A stretch of 64,000 bases of DNA from Pseudoxanthomonas indica (GTDB lineage: Bacteria > Pseudomonadota > Gammaproteobacteria > Xanthomonadales > Xanthomonadaceae), in assembly GCF_900167565.1 (NCBI RefSeq), contig NZ_FUZV01000001.1, forward strand, positions 434,001-498,000, read 5' to 3'. Each line of letters begins with the position of its first letter. Within the stretch, counting starts at the first letter, position 1. The notes under the pieces were generated by a model. It ran no database searches. It saw only the letters and a program-made list of their open reading frames with translations, and was not told the DNA's origin. The position numbers were made by a program, and so were the translations under genes. This document shows, piece after piece, positions 19,074 through 28,086 of the stretch.

Positions 19074-19634
19074 TTGACCGATACCACGCCCCGGCCGTCG
19101 CCGAACGAAAACCACCTCCTGATCAACGCCTATACGACGCATCCGGAGTCGCCGCTCTTGTCGGTGACGCGCCGGATTGCGGACAGCGGCTGCAATCTGG
19201 TGGATGCGCGCCTGTCCACCGTGGGCCGCGATGTCTCGGTGACCGCGCTGGCCACCGGCTCCTGGGATTCGGTGGCCAAGCTGGAAGCCATGCTGACCCG
19301 GCTGGAGCGCGAGGAAGGCCTGAAGCTGATCTGGTACCGCACCGGCCCCAAGGTCGTGCAGTCCAACCTGCTGCCGTACATCGTGGAAGTGGTCGCCGCC
19401 GACAAGCCGGGCATCCTGTTCCAGCTGGCCGATTTCTTCGATCGCCAGGGCATCACCATCGAGAACCTGCAAAGCACGCGCTACCGCGCCATGCAGACCG
19501 GCGCGGAGATGTTCTCGGCGCAGGTGACCATCGGTGTGCCGGCCAACATGCACATCGCCGCCCTGCGCGACGATTTCCTCGAATTCTGCGACCATCTGAA
19601 CCTGGACGCGATCATGGATCCGATGAAGTTCTGA
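19074..19634 (+). CDS. gcvR: GcvR-like tandem ACT-domain protein
   Basis: A 186-residue protein with two ACT domains (about 14-95 and 100-180). It resembles GcvR, the glycine-binding protein that represses the glycine cleavage operon by binding GcvA in E. coli. Segments such as LLSVTRRIADSGCNLVDARLS and VVAADKPGILFQLADFFDRQGI are typical ACT strands. The start is TTG 19074, since no ATG lies nearby. No gcvA is visible here, and a dapA-gcvR-bcp neighbourhood is classic in gammaproteobacteria. The regulatory role is inferred. Confidence 0.85.
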   Translation: MTDTTPRPSPNENHLLINAYTTHPESPLLSVTRRIADSGCNLVDARLSTVGRDVSVTALATGSWDSVAKLEAMLTRLEREEGLKLIWYRTGPKVVQSNLLPYIVEVVAADKPGILFQLADFFDRQGITIENLQSTRYRAMQTGAEMFSAQVTIGVPANMHIAALRDDFLEFCDHLNLDAIMDPMKF

Positions 19635-19635
19635 C

Positions 19636-20121
19636 ATGACGGCAACCGCAGCCAAGGCCCTGCCCAAAGCGACCCTGAAACTGCCGCTGGCGCTGTCCGG
19701 CGGGGAAAGCGCCAAGCTGGCCGACTATGCCGGCCAATGGCTGGTGCTGTACTTCTATCCCAAGGACAGCACGCCCGGCTGCACCACCGAAGGCATCGAC
19801 TTCAACGCGCTGCTCGCCAAATTCAAGCAGCACAACGCCAGCGTGCTGGGCGTCTCGCGCGACTCGGTAAAATCGCACGACAACTTCTGCAGCAAGCAGG
19901 GTTTCAAGTTCCCGCTGGTCAGCGACGCCGATGAGGCGCTGTGCCAGGCCTTCGACGTGATCCACGAAAAGAACATGTACGGTCGCAAGGTGCTGGGCGT
20001 GGTCCGCAGCACCTTCCTGATCTCGCCTGACAGCCGCATCGCCCGTGAGTGGCGCGGCGTCAAAGTGCCTGGCCATGCCCAGGCGGTGCTGGATGCACTG
20101 AAGGAACTGCAAACGCAGTGA
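19636..20121 (+). CDS. bcp: Thioredoxin-dependent peroxiredoxin (Bcp/PrxQ)
   Basis: A 161-residue peroxiredoxin reducing H2O2 and organic peroxides. The peroxidatic Cys49 lies in YPKDSTPGCTTEGIDF. The E. coli-type resolving Cys five residues later is missing. Instead Cys85 in HDNFCSKQGF is 36 residues away, the spacing described for the Xanthomonas campestris Bcp (Cys48/Cys84). Starts one base after the gcvR-like stop, so probably cotranscribed. Confidence 0.95.
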   Translation: MTATAAKALPKATLKLPLALSGGESAKLADYAGQWLVLYFYPKDSTPGCTTEGIDFNALLAKFKQHNASVLGVSRDSVKSHDNFCSKQGFKFPLVSDADEALCQAFDVIHEKNMYGRKVLGVVRSTFLISPDSRIAREWRGVKVPGHAQAVLDALKELQTQ

Positions 20122-20260
20122 GCCCCCTGTTCGCCCTTTCCTCCACCATCCCGTATCGCGGCGGGCGTGGTGGTTCACGCTGCGCGTCTGCCCCGGCAGA
20201 CGTCATGCGGCACCCATTCCGCGGCAGTGTTCACACATCTTCCTCCATGAGGTTGCCTGA

Positions 20261-21661
20261 ATGACCCGTAGCAAGCGCATCTATGTGTTGGACACCAACG
20301 TGCTCATGCACGACCCCACCGCTCTGTTCAAGTTCGAGGAGCACGATGTTTTCCTGCCGATGCAGGTGATTGAGGAACTGGACAACGCCAAGAAGGGCAC
20401 CTCCGAAGTCAGCCGCAACGCCCGCCAGGTCAGCCGCTTCCTCAACGAACTGATCGTCGGCGCCGGCGCCGATCACATCCAGGCCGGCATCACCCTGACC
20501 CATCCGCAAGGTCTGCAGCTCAAGGCCCGCAGCGAAATCGGCAAGCTGTACTTCCAGGTCAAGCCGGTGGACCCGGGCCGCACCTTTGGCGCGGTGGCGC
20601 CGGACAACAAGATCCTGGCCGCGGTGTTGGCGCTGCGCGAGGATCATCCGGAAGTGCCGGTCATCCTGGTGTCCAAGGACATCAACCTGCGCATCAAGGC
20701 CTCGATCAGCGGACTGACCGCCGAGGACTACGAAAACGATCGCGCACTCGACGATTTCAGCCTGCTGTATACCGGCGCCACCGAGCTGGCCGAGGATTTC
20801 TGGCACAAGCACAACGCCGATCTGCGCAGCTGGAGCGACAAGGGCCGCACCAGCTACGAGATCACCCTGGCCGATGACGAGGACTGGTATCCCAACCAGT
20901 ACCTGTACCTGCCGGGCGATGACGAAGTGGAACTGCGGGTGGTCAAGGTCGGCGCCGAGCGCAAGGCCACGCTGACCATCGTCGATGATTTCCGCAGCGG
21001 CCAGCACGCGGTATGGGGCATCGCCGCGCGCAACCGCGAGCAGAACTTCGCGCTCAATGCGCTGATGGATCCGGAAATCGACTTCGTCACCCTGCTCGGC
21101 ACCGCCGGCACCGGCAAGACCCTGCTCGCCCTGGCCGCCGGCCTGGCGCAGACCATGGATCAGCAGCGTTACCGCGAGATCATCATGACCCGCGCCACCG
21201 TCAGCGTGGGCGAGGACATCGGCTTCCTGCCCGGCACCGAAGAAGAAAAGATGACCCCATGGATGGGCGCGCTCACCGACAACCTGGAAGTGCTGACCCA
21301 CAACCAGGAAGGCGGCGCCTGGGGCCGCGCGGCCACCAATGATCTGCTGGCCAGCCGGATCAAGATCCGCTCGATGAACTTCATGCGCGGCCGCACCTTC
21401 CTCAGCCGCTATCTGATCCTGGACGAGGCGCAGAACCTCACGCCCAAGCAGATGAAGACGCTGATCACCCGCGCCGGCCCCGGCACCAAGATCGTCTGTC
21501 TGGGCAACGTGGAGCAGATCGATACGCCGTACCTGACCGAGACCACCTCGGGCCTCACGTACGCGGTGGATCGCTTCAAGGGCTGGGCGCACAGCGCGCA
21601 CATCACCCTGCGCCGCGGCGAACGTTCGCGTCTGGCGGATTACGCGTCGGAAGTTTTGTAA
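20261..21661 (+). CDS. PIN-PhoH family ATPase/ribonuclease (PhoH2/YlaK type)
   Basis: A 466-residue two-domain protein. The N-terminal PIN domain (about 1-140) begins IYVLDTNVLMHDPTALFKFEEH, with acidic residues at D10 and in IEELDN. The C-terminal PhoH ATPase domain has Walker A LLGTAGTGKTLLALAAGL and Walker B YLILDEAQNLTPKQMKTL. PhoH2 proteins are reported as RNA helicase/RNases. Preceded by a 139-bp gap and followed by an inverted repeat. No antitoxin-like partner gene is visible immediately upstream. Confidence 0.9.
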   Translation: MTRSKRIYVLDTNVLMHDPTALFKFEEHDVFLPMQVIEELDNAKKGTSEVSRNARQVSRFLNELIVGAGADHIQAGITLTHPQGLQLKARSEIGKLYFQVKPVDPGRTFGAVAPDNKILAAVLALREDHPEVPVILVSKDINLRIKASISGLTAEDYENDRALDDFSLLYTGATELAEDFWHKHNADLRSWSDKGRTSYEITLADDEDWYPNQYLYLPGDDEVELRVVKVGAERKATLTIVDDFRSGQHAVWGIAARNREQNFALNALMDPEIDFVTLLGTAGTGKTLLALAAGLAQTMDQQRYREIIMTRATVSVGEDIGFLPGTEEEKMTPWMGALTDNLEVLTHNQEGGAWGRAATNDLLASRIKIRSMNFMRGRTFLSRYLILDEAQNLTPKQMKTLITRAGPGTKIVCLGNVEQIDTPYLTETTSGLTYAVDRFKGWAHSAHITLRRGERSRLADYASEVL

Positions 21662-21670
21662 CGCTGTCTG

Positions 21671-21702
21671 GATTCCGTCCCGGCGCGCGCCGGGGCGGAA
21701 TC
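21671..21702. terminator. Loop-less 16-bp inverted repeat after phoH-like gene
   Basis: GATTCCGTCCCGGCGC is followed directly by GCGCCGGGGCGGAATC: 15 of 16 positions pair (the other is G-T). No T-run follows, so termination is uncertain. The element lies 10 bp after the stop codon. Confidence 0.55.
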
Positions 21703-21761
21703 GAATGGGGTTGGGGAACCGCCATGCAAGATCCTTATTCATCGATGCGGCTCAGATCGGC

Positions 21762-22439
21762 ATGAGCATCCAACTCCCCCGCTGGGTATGGATCGGCGCG
21801 GTCGCGTTGGCCTGCATCGCGGGCATGGTCAATGTGGTGGGATTCCTGGGCTTTGAGCATCAGGCCATTACCCATCTGACCGGCACCACCAGCTTGCTGG
21901 CCGCGGCGCTGGCGCACGGCGACGCACGCGCCATCGCGCATCTGTGGGGCATGCTGATTGCCTTTTGTTTCGGCGCGATGGTGAGTGGCCTGATCATCCA
22001 GGATCAGACCGCGCAACCGGGACGACGCTATGGCGTGGTGCTGGCGTTGGAGGCGCTGCTGTTGCTGGCGGCCATTCCGCTGTTCGATCAGGAGCAGATT
22101 GCCGGCGCGCTGCTGGCCGCAACTGCCTGCGGCTTGCAGAACGCCATGGTCACCACCTACAGCGGTGCGGTGGTGCGCACCACGCATTTGAGCGGCATGT
22201 TCACCGACCTGGGCATCGGCCTGGGTCATCTGCTGCGCGGCAAGCCGTTGCCGATGAAGCGATTGACCTTGAGCGGGCTGATCATCAGCGGGTTTCTGGG
22301 AGGTGGCGTGATTGGAGCGTTGGCCTTTCAGCAGTTCCATTACCGGGCCTTGCTGCTGCCGGCGGCGCTGACCGGCGTGACGGGGGTAGCGCACCTGCTG
22401 TATCGGCAATGGTGGCGCTCGGAAAGTCGTCGCGACTGA
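21762..22439 (+). CDS. DUF1275 (YoaK) family membrane protein
   Basis: A 225-residue protein with about six membrane segments. Family hallmarks are [37 protein letters not shown] and the central [21 protein letters not shown] with [13 protein letters not shown]. Function of the family is unknown; transport has been suggested. The start at 21762 ([16 protein letters not shown]) places the first membrane helix at the N-terminus. The stop codon is embedded in a REP arm. Confidence 0.88.
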   Translation: MSIQLPRWVWIGAVALACIAGMVNVVGFLGFEHQAITHLTGTTSLLAAALAHGDARAIAHLWGMLIAFCFGAMVSGLIIQDQTAQPGRRYGVVLALEALLLLAAIPLFDQEQIAGALLAATACGLQNAMVTTYSGAVVRTTHLSGMFTDLGIGLGHLLRGKPLPMKRLTLSGLIISGFLGGGVIGALAFQQFHYRALLLPAALTGVTGVAHLLYRQWWRSESRRD

Positions 22440-22530
22440 AGTCGCTCCCACAAGAAGCGTGCGGTGCCGAAGTCGATTCCACAGGAGGCGCGCGGCGCCA
22501 AAGTTGCTCCCACAGGAGGCGTGCAGTGTG
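22429..22530. repeat. REP hairpin followed by three 31-bp tandem units
   Basis: GTCGCGACTGAAGTCGCTCC with following CACA (22429-22452) is a REP of the TGTGGGAGCGACTTCAGTCGC class. Its 3' half starts a tandem of three related 31-bp units (22438-22468, 22469-22499, 22500-22530) around a GAAGTCG.TCCCACAGGAGGC core with scattered substitutions. The array runs straight into composite element copy 3. Confidence 0.85.
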
Positions 22531-22573
22531 GGAGGGGCTGACCAGACATGCGTCTGTTAAAGGCCAGCCCCGA
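22527..22573 (+). repeat. REP-like element with internal hairpin, copy 3
   Basis: Same build as the copies at 16736 and 16876: GGAGGGGCTG, internal CAGAC-ATGC-GTCTG, TTAAAGG, then CCAGCCCCGA. It lies 40 bp upstream of the thiD start. The flanking GAAGCCAGGA seen in copies 1 and 2 is absent here, so it is probably not part of the element. Confidence 0.85.
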
Positions 22574-22612
22574 CAGTACGGAACTCGACGAGTGCGATGG
22601 CACAATGCCGGC

Positions 22613-23437
22613 ATGACTGAACCTTCCGTGGTTTCCGCCCTCACCATTGCCGGCTCCGACTCCGGTGGTGGCGCCGGCATCCAGGCCGATCTGAAGACCT
22701 TTGCCGCCCATCGCGTGCATGGGCTGTCGGCGATTGCCGCGCTGACCGCGCAGCACACCCGTGGCGTCACCGCGGTCAACGTGCCGCCGATGGATTTCCT
22801 GATCGCGCAGTTGGATGCGTGCTTCGACGACTTCGACATACGCGCCGCCAAGCTGGGCATGCTGGCCACCGCCGAGGTGATTAACGTGGTGGCGCAGGCG
22901 CTGGGTCGCCACGCGCGGCCACACATCGTGCTGGACCCGGTGATGGTGGCCACCAGCGGCGCCAAGCTGCTGGAAGACAGCGCGCTCACCGCGCTGCGCA
23001 CGCAGTTGCTGCCGCTGGCCAGCGTGGTCACGCCCAACTTGCCGGAAGCCGAATTGTTGCTGGGCCAGTCCATCGCCACGCGCGATGACATGCATGCAGC
23101 AGCGCAAGCGTTGCTGGCGCTCGGTGCGCGCGCGGTGTTCCTCAAGGGCGGCCATCTGCCTGGCGAAGGCGAGGTGGTGGACCTGTTCGCCAATGCCGAC
23201 GGCATCCGCCCGATAGCGCATCCGCGCCTGCCGGTGGACGCGCACGGCACCGGCTGCACGCTGGCCTCGGCCATTGCCGCGCGGCTGTGCCGTGGTGCTG
23301 ATCTGGCGGACGCCTGTTTCGGCGCATCGGACTACGTCCATCGCGCCCTGCTCGGCGGCTACCGCCCGGGCCGCAGCGAGGTGCTGGTGCTGGATCACTT
23401 CGGCGCCGCCGACTGCGGTGGGGGCAAGCCGCAATGA
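22613..23437 (+). CDS. thiD: Hydroxymethylpyrimidine/phosphomethylpyrimidine kinase
   Basis: A 274-residue ribokinase-fold kinase of thiamine synthesis and salvage. Motifs: the HMP-binding [55 protein letters not shown] and the anion-hole stretch [17 protein letters not shown]. The start is ATG 22613. It overlaps the following hydrolase gene by four bases (ATGA). The promoter region is occupied by repeats, so regulation may be unusual; no TPP riboswitch is apparent. Confidence 0.95.
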   Translation: MTEPSVVSALTIAGSDSGGGAGIQADLKTFAAHRVHGLSAIAALTAQHTRGVTAVNVPPMDFLIAQLDACFDDFDIRAAKLGMLATAEVINVVAQALGRHARPHIVLDPVMVATSGAKLLEDSALTALRTQLLPLASVVTPNLPEAELLLGQSIATRDDMHAAAQALLALGARAVFLKGGHLPGEGEVVDLFANADGIRPIAHPRLPVDAHGTGCTLASAIAARLCRGADLADACFGASDYVHRALLGGYRPGRSEVLVLDHFGAADCGGGKPQ

Positions 23438-24270
23438 CGATCACGTCCCGCGAGCTGCCCCTCTCCACCCACGACGATCACCGCTACACCCTGCTCGCCC
23501 GCCTGCCCGCCACGCCGAGTGCACGCCTGTTGTGGCTGCCGGCGCTGGGCGTGGCCGCCAAGCACTACCTGCCCCTGGCCGAAGCGCTGGCTGCGCGCGG
23601 CGTCGCGGTGTACCTGCACGAATGGCGCGGCAACGGCAGCAGCACCCTGCGTCCGGACAAGCACCACGACTGGGGCTACCGGCAGTTGCTGGTGGAAGAC
23701 ATTGCCGCCAGCCATGCGGCCATGGCGGCCGACTCCCCCCAGGTTCCGGCCATCATCGGTGGCCACAGCCTGGGCGGACAGCTGGCCAGCTGCTACCTGG
23801 GCCTGCATGCGCAGGACTTCCAGAAACTCTGGCTGGTCGCCAGCGGCACCCCGCACTGGCGCACCTTCGCGCCGCCGCGTGGCTGGTTGCTGCCGTTCTT
23901 CTATCAGTTCGCGATCTGGCTGGCGCATCACCGCGGCGCGTTCCCGGGACGCCAGCTGGGCTTTGGTGGTGTGGAAGCGCGCAGCTTGATCTGCGACTGG
24001 GCCAGCGTGGGATTGAGCGGGCGCTATGCCGCTGCCGGACTGGAAGTCGATCTGCAGGCCGTGATGGCCGCTGCCGCGCCGGAGATTCGCGGCGTGTTGT
24101 TCAAGCAGGACTGGCTGGCGCCGCAGGCTTCGTTGGCTGGCTTGCTGGCGAAGATGCCGAAGGCGAGCAAGCAGGTGGTGATGTTGGATGCGGCGCGGTT
24201 GGGTGTGCGTGCTGATCACTTTGCGTGGATGAAGCAGCCGGCTGCGGTGGTGGATACGCTCTTGGGTTGA
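23434..24270 (+). CDS. Alpha/beta-fold hydrolase
   Basis: A 278-residue alpha/beta hydrolase with the nucleophile elbow IGGHSLGGQLASC and an HEWRGNGSS segment near the oxyanion site; a late ADHFAWM carries the probable catalytic His. Related proteins are annotated as serine aminopeptidase S33-like hydrolases. Translationally coupled to thiD. The substrate cannot be told from the sequence. Its stop abuts that of the diguanylate cyclase gene (24271), with no terminator between. Confidence 0.85.
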   Translation: MTITSRELPLSTHDDHRYTLLARLPATPSARLLWLPALGVAAKHYLPLAEALAARGVAVYLHEWRGNGSSTLRPDKHHDWGYRQLLVEDIAASHAAMAADSPQVPAIIGGHSLGGQLASCYLGLHAQDFQKLWLVASGTPHWRTFAPPRGWLLPFFYQFAIWLAHHRGAFPGRQLGFGGVEARSLICDWASVGLSGRYAAAGLEVDLQAVMAAAAPEIRGVLFKQDWLAPQASLAGLLAKMPKASKQVVMLDAARLGVRADHFAWMKQPAAVVDTLLG

Positions 24271-25398
24271 TCAGGCGGCGGCGGATCGTGGTGACGGCGC
24301 GACGACAATGCAATCGCGGCCGCGACGTTTGGCGGCGTACAGGCCCTGGTCGGCGGCGTCGATCCACTCGCTGACGCTGTCGATGGAGGGATTGAGTTCC
24401 GCCAGGCCGATGCTGACCGTGCAGCGCAGGCCGTCGCGGGTGAAGGCGTACGCGGCCACCTGGCGGCGCAGGCGTTCGGCCGCCACGATCGCTTCTTCCC
24501 AGCGGCAATCCGGCATGACGATGCCGAACTCGTCACCGCCGTAGCGGCCACCGGTGTCGGTGTCGCGCAGGCAGGCCTTCATCAGGCGGGCGAATTCTTC
24601 CACCACGCTGTCGCCCACGGTGTGGCCGCGGGTGTCGTTGATCTGCTTGAAGCGGTCGATGTCGATCAGCACCAGCACCGACGGCCGCTGGTAGCGCTGG
24701 TAGCGGCGCATCTCGATCGACACCGCGTACAGCCACTGCTGGCGGTTCATCAGGCCGGTGGCGGCGTCGAAGCGCGCCATCTTCTCCAGCGTCTGCTTCT
24801 GCTCGTGCGCCTTGCGCGAGAGCGAATGGGTGGCGAAGCCGATGGCCATCGGGTAGATCGCCAGGAACGGCAGGCAGGCCACCACCACCGGGTAGCTGGT
24901 CATCGGTTGGAACGCGAAGCCCCACGCCGCGCTGGACGCCAGGCAGGTCAGGATCATCGCGCCGAGCGTACGCGCGCCGAAGCGCGGCCCGCCGATGATC
25001 ACCTTGTCCATGGTCAGCATGACCATCAGCAGTGCGCTGGGCAGCGCATCGAACTGCATGGCCGCAATCCAGAAGCCGCCCATGGCGGCGTCAAAGGTCA
25101 GGTTGCGGTATTCGTCCTGCACTGGCTCTTGGCTTCGCTGCACCCGCCAGTAGGCCAAATGTGGCCAGATAAAGCCGTTGAAGATCAGCAGCGCCCACAG
25201 GCCCAGGCTGTCGTGGTGTTCCAGCAGCACCGCGCCGACGCAGATGGCGCCAAGCGCCAGGCCCAGCATGCGCATCCGATAGGTTCGCCAGCCGAAGCGC
25301 GTCCGGTTCTGCTCGTCGATGCGGTTTGCGCGTTCCAGTGGCAAGTCGTTTTGGCTGCGGTCACCGTTCGGCGGATTCTCATGCAAGAGCCGGGCCAT
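24271..25398 (-). CDS. MASE2-GGDEF diguanylate cyclase
   Basis: A 375-residue membrane enzyme making cyclic di-GMP. The N-terminal MASE2 sensor (about residues 35-190, several membrane helices) is recognisable by ALLIFNGFIWPHLAYWRV and NLTFDAAMGGFWIAAMQFDA, much like AdrA/DgcC of enterobacteria. The GGDEF domain (about 205-365) has an intact active site in RYGGDEFGIVMP. It also has an RxxD inhibitory site, RDTD, five residues before it, so product feedback is expected. AdrA-type cyclases control cellulose. Its place next to a polysaccharide locus makes c-di-GMP control of that locus plausible, but this is inference. Confidence 0.92.
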   Translation of the reverse strand: MARLLHENPPNGDRSQNDLPLERANRIDEQNRTRFGWRTYRMRMLGLALGAICVGAVLLEHHDSLGLWALLIFNGFIWPHLAYWRVQRSQEPVQDEYRNLTFDAAMGGFWIAAMQFDALPSALLMVMLTMDKVIIGGPRFGARTLGAMILTCLASSAAWGFAFQPMTSYPVVVACLPFLAIYPMAIGFATHSLSRKAHEQKQTLEKMARFDAATGLMNRQQWLYAVSIEMRRYQRYQRPSVLVLIDIDRFKQINDTRGHTVGDSVVEEFARLMKACLRDTDTGGRYGGDEFGIVMPDCRWEEAIVAAERLRRQVAAYAFTRDGLRCTVSIGLAELNPSIDSVSEWIDAADQGLYAAKRRGRDCIVVAPSPRSAAA

Positions 25399-25522
25399 CG
25401 TAAAGATGGGGGCGCGGCGGGATGCCGGCGCCGGCCCTGGCGGGGGTCTGACCCGCTGGCCACGCCCGCCAAGCCCACCCGGCCACCGGCCACTGCGCAG
25501 ACCGGAGCGGTCGTGATGCGGC

Positions 25523-26539
25523 TCAGGCGGCCTGATACCCGTGCGGATTCATCGACTGCCAGCGCCAGGCGTCTTCGCACATCGCGTCCACCCCCAACCT
25601 GGCCTGCCACCCCAACAACGATCTGGCCAGGCCGGCATCGGCATACACCTCGGCCACGTCCCCCATCCGCCGCGGCACGATGTCGTAGGGAATCTCCCGC
25701 CCGCTGGCGCGCGCAAACGCCTGCACCAGCTCCAGCACCGACACGCCCTGCCCCGTCCCCAGGTTCACGGTCATGCCGGCGCGGCTGTTGACCAGGCGAT
25801 CCAGCGCATCGGCATGCGCCCGCGCCAGATCCACCACATGGATGTAGTCGCGCACCCCGGTGCCGTCGCGGGTTGGCCAGTCGCCGCCGAAGATCCGCAG
25901 GCGCTCGCGCCGCCCCACCGCCACCTGGCAGATGAAGGGCATCAGGTTGCTGGGAATGCCATTGGGGTCCTCGCCAATCAGGCCCGACTCATGCGCGCCC
26001 ACCGGATTGAAGTAGCGCAGGTTGGCGGCGTGGAAATCCGGGTGCGCCGCGCAGACGTCGGCAATCAGGTCCTCCATCACCAGCTTGGTGCGGCCATACG
26101 GATTGGTCACGCTCAGCGCCGCGTCCTCGCGCACCGGCACCGCGCTGGGGTCGCCGTAAACCGTGGCCGAGGAACTGAACACCAGGTTGCGCACGCCATG
26201 CGTACGCATCGCCTGCAGCAGGTGGATGGTGCCGCTGATGTTGTTCTCGAAGTAATCGAGCGGCCGCTCGCAGGAATCGCCCACCGACTTCAACGCGGCA
26301 AAGTGGATCACCGCGTCGTAGCTGTGGCTGGCGAACAGCGCATCGACCGCGCGCTTGTCGCGCAGGTCAATGGTATGGCTGCGCAGAGCGCGTTCGGTGA
26401 TCTGCTGCAGCCGCGGCAGTACCTGCGGCGAGCTGTTGCAGAAATTGTCGAGGATCTCCACCTGGTGGCCGCGCGCCGCCAGCTCGACATAGGTGTGGGC
26501 GCCGATGTAGCCGGCGCCGCCGCAGAGCAGTATTCGCAT
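25523..26539 (-). CDS. galE: UDP-glucose 4-epimerase
   Basis: A 338-residue short-chain dehydrogenase interconverting UDP-Glc and UDP-Gal. The NAD-binding GGAGYIGAHT starts at residue 8. Catalytic SSSATVYG and YGRTK (Tyr-x3-Lys) are present, as are the UDP-binding NLMPFICQVAVGRRERL and FGGDWPTRDGTGVRDYIHV. The start is ATG 26539, preceded by AGGGG. Divergent from the dehydrogenase operon; together they supply activated sugars to the polysaccharide pathway. Confidence 0.95.
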   Translation of the reverse strand: MRILLCGGAGYIGAHTYVELAARGHQVEILDNFCNSSPQVLPRLQQITERALRSHTIDLRDKRAVDALFASHSYDAVIHFAALKSVGDSCERPLDYFENNISGTIHLLQAMRTHGVRNLVFSSSATVYGDPSAVPVREDAALSVTNPYGRTKLVMEDLIADVCAAHPDFHAANLRYFNPVGAHESGLIGEDPNGIPSNLMPFICQVAVGRRERLRIFGGDWPTRDGTGVRDYIHVVDLARAHADALDRLVNSRAGMTVNLGTGQGVSVLELVQAFARASGREIPYDIVPRRMGDVAEVYADAGLARSLLGWQARLGVDAMCEDAWRWQSMNPHGYQAA

Positions 26540-26746
26540 TCCCCTGACCTCACTCGCCATATGCTTGGGAACAGCGGCCGTCGTGCCGCCGTCCTTGTCT
26601 GTGAGTACGGAAAAACCCGCTCCGGCAGGCCATCGGTGCCTCCGGTCACGGCGGCGTTGTCCTGTACGCCATGCTTTGCGCGTTTCCCGGCGTAACACCC
26701 GCTAGACTTTGCAGCGGCGTGGTCCACCACAGGGGAAAACTGCTTG

Positions 26747-28036
26747 ATGAATGCCCAGCTGCCTTCGCTTGACCAGGTCAAGATCGCCGTCATTGGTCTT
26801 GGCTACGTCGGTCTGCCACTCGCCGCCACCTTCGGCCGCCGCTTCCCCACCCTGGGCTTCGACATCAACGCCAAGCGCGTGGAAGAACTGCGCCGCCACC
26901 ACGATCACACGCTGGAAGTGTCCGAGGACGAGCTCAAGGCCTCCAACCTGCTCGAATTCGCCAGCGATGCCGAGGCGCTCAAGGGCTGCAACGTCTTCAT
27001 CGTCACGGTGCCCACGCCGATTGACGAATACAAGCGCCCGGACCTGCGTCCGCTGGAATCGGCCAGCCGCACCGTCGGCCGCGCCATCGGCGCCGGCGGC
27101 GTGGCGATCTACGAATCCACCGTCTATCCCGGCGCCACCGAAGAAGCCTGCGTGCCGATCATCGAGCGCGAGTCGGGCCTGACCTTCAACACCGACTTCT
27201 ACGCCGGCTACAGCCCCGAGCGGATCAACCCGGGTGACAAGCAGCACCGCCTGGAAACCATCACCAAGGTCACCTCCGGCTCGACCCCGGAAGTGGCGGA
27301 CTTCGTCGATGCGCTGTACCGCTCGATCATCCACGCCGGCACCCACAAGGCCAGCAGCATCCGCGTGGCCGAAGCGGCCAAGGTCATCGAGAACACCCAA
27401 CGCGACGTCAACATCGCGCTGATCAACGAGCTGGCGCTGATCTTCCACCGCCTGGGTATCGACACCCACGAGGTGCTGGAAGCCGCCGGCACCAAGTGGA
27501 ACTTCCTGCCCTTCCGCCCCGGTCTGGTCGGCGGCCACTGCATCGGCGTGGACCCGTACTACCTGACCCACAAGGCCCAGCAGATCGGCTACCACCCGGA
27601 CGTGATCCTGGCCGGCCGCCGCATCAACGATGGTATGGGCGGGCATGTGGCCCAACGCGTGGCCAAGCTGATGGGCCAGCGCGGCCTGCAGACCACCCGG
27701 TCCAACATCTTGATCCTGGGCCTGGCCTTCAAGGAAAACTGCCCGGACCTGCGCAACACCCGCGTGGTCGACATCGTGGCCGAGCTGAAAAGCTACAACG
27801 CCAACGTGCATATCCACGATCCCTGGGTCAGCGCCAAGGAAGCCCACGAGGAATACGGCCTGGATCTGGTCGAAACGCCCGACCCCGGCCAGTACGACGC
27901 GGTGATTCTGGCGGTCTCGCATCGCGAGTTCATCGCCCTGGGCGCCGAAGGCGTGCGCAAGTTCGGTAAACCCGGTGCGGTACTATTCGACGTCAAGCGC
28001 GCCCTGCCGCGTGCCGAGGTCGATGACAGCCTGTAG
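26747..28036 (+). CDS. Nucleotide-sugar 6-dehydrogenase (TviB/WbpO type)
   Basis: A 429-residue UDP-sugar dehydrogenase. The Rossmann motif [19 protein letters not shown], the spacer [20 protein letters not shown] and the catalytic cysteine in [20 protein letters not shown] are intact. The sequence is closest to the VipA/TviB/WbpO group, which oxidises UDP-HexNAc to the uronate, but UDP-glucose cannot be excluded. First gene of the rightward polysaccharide operon. ATG 26747 is preferred to the adjoining TTG; a CACAGGGGAAAA ribosome site precedes it. Confidence 0.93.
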   Translation: MNAQLPSLDQVKIAVIGLGYVGLPLAATFGRRFPTLGFDINAKRVEELRRHHDHTLEVSEDELKASNLLEFASDAEALKGCNVFIVTVPTPIDEYKRPDLRPLESASRTVGRAIGAGGVAIYESTVYPGATEEACVPIIERESGLTFNTDFYAGYSPERINPGDKQHRLETITKVTSGSTPEVADFVDALYRSIIHAGTHKASSIRVAEAAKVIENTQRDVNIALINELALIFHRLGIDTHEVLEAAGTKWNFLPFRPGLVGGHCIGVDPYYLTHKAQQIGYHPDVILAGRRINDGMGGHVAQRVAKLMGQRGLQTTRSNILILGLAFKENCPDLRNTRVVDIVAELKSYNANVHIHDPWVSAKEAHEEYGLDLVETPDPGQYDAVILAVSHREFIALGAEGVRKFGKPGAVLFDVKRALPRAEVDDSL

Positions 28037-28086
28037 ACGGCGATCGATCTAGCGTAGTTGTCCACGTCGAATCGAACAGGAACTCC

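Noticed and set aside
22576..22612. TPP riboswitch ahead of thiD
   Set aside because: The available leader is short and occupied by REP hairpins; no thi-box (CUGAGA) is present.
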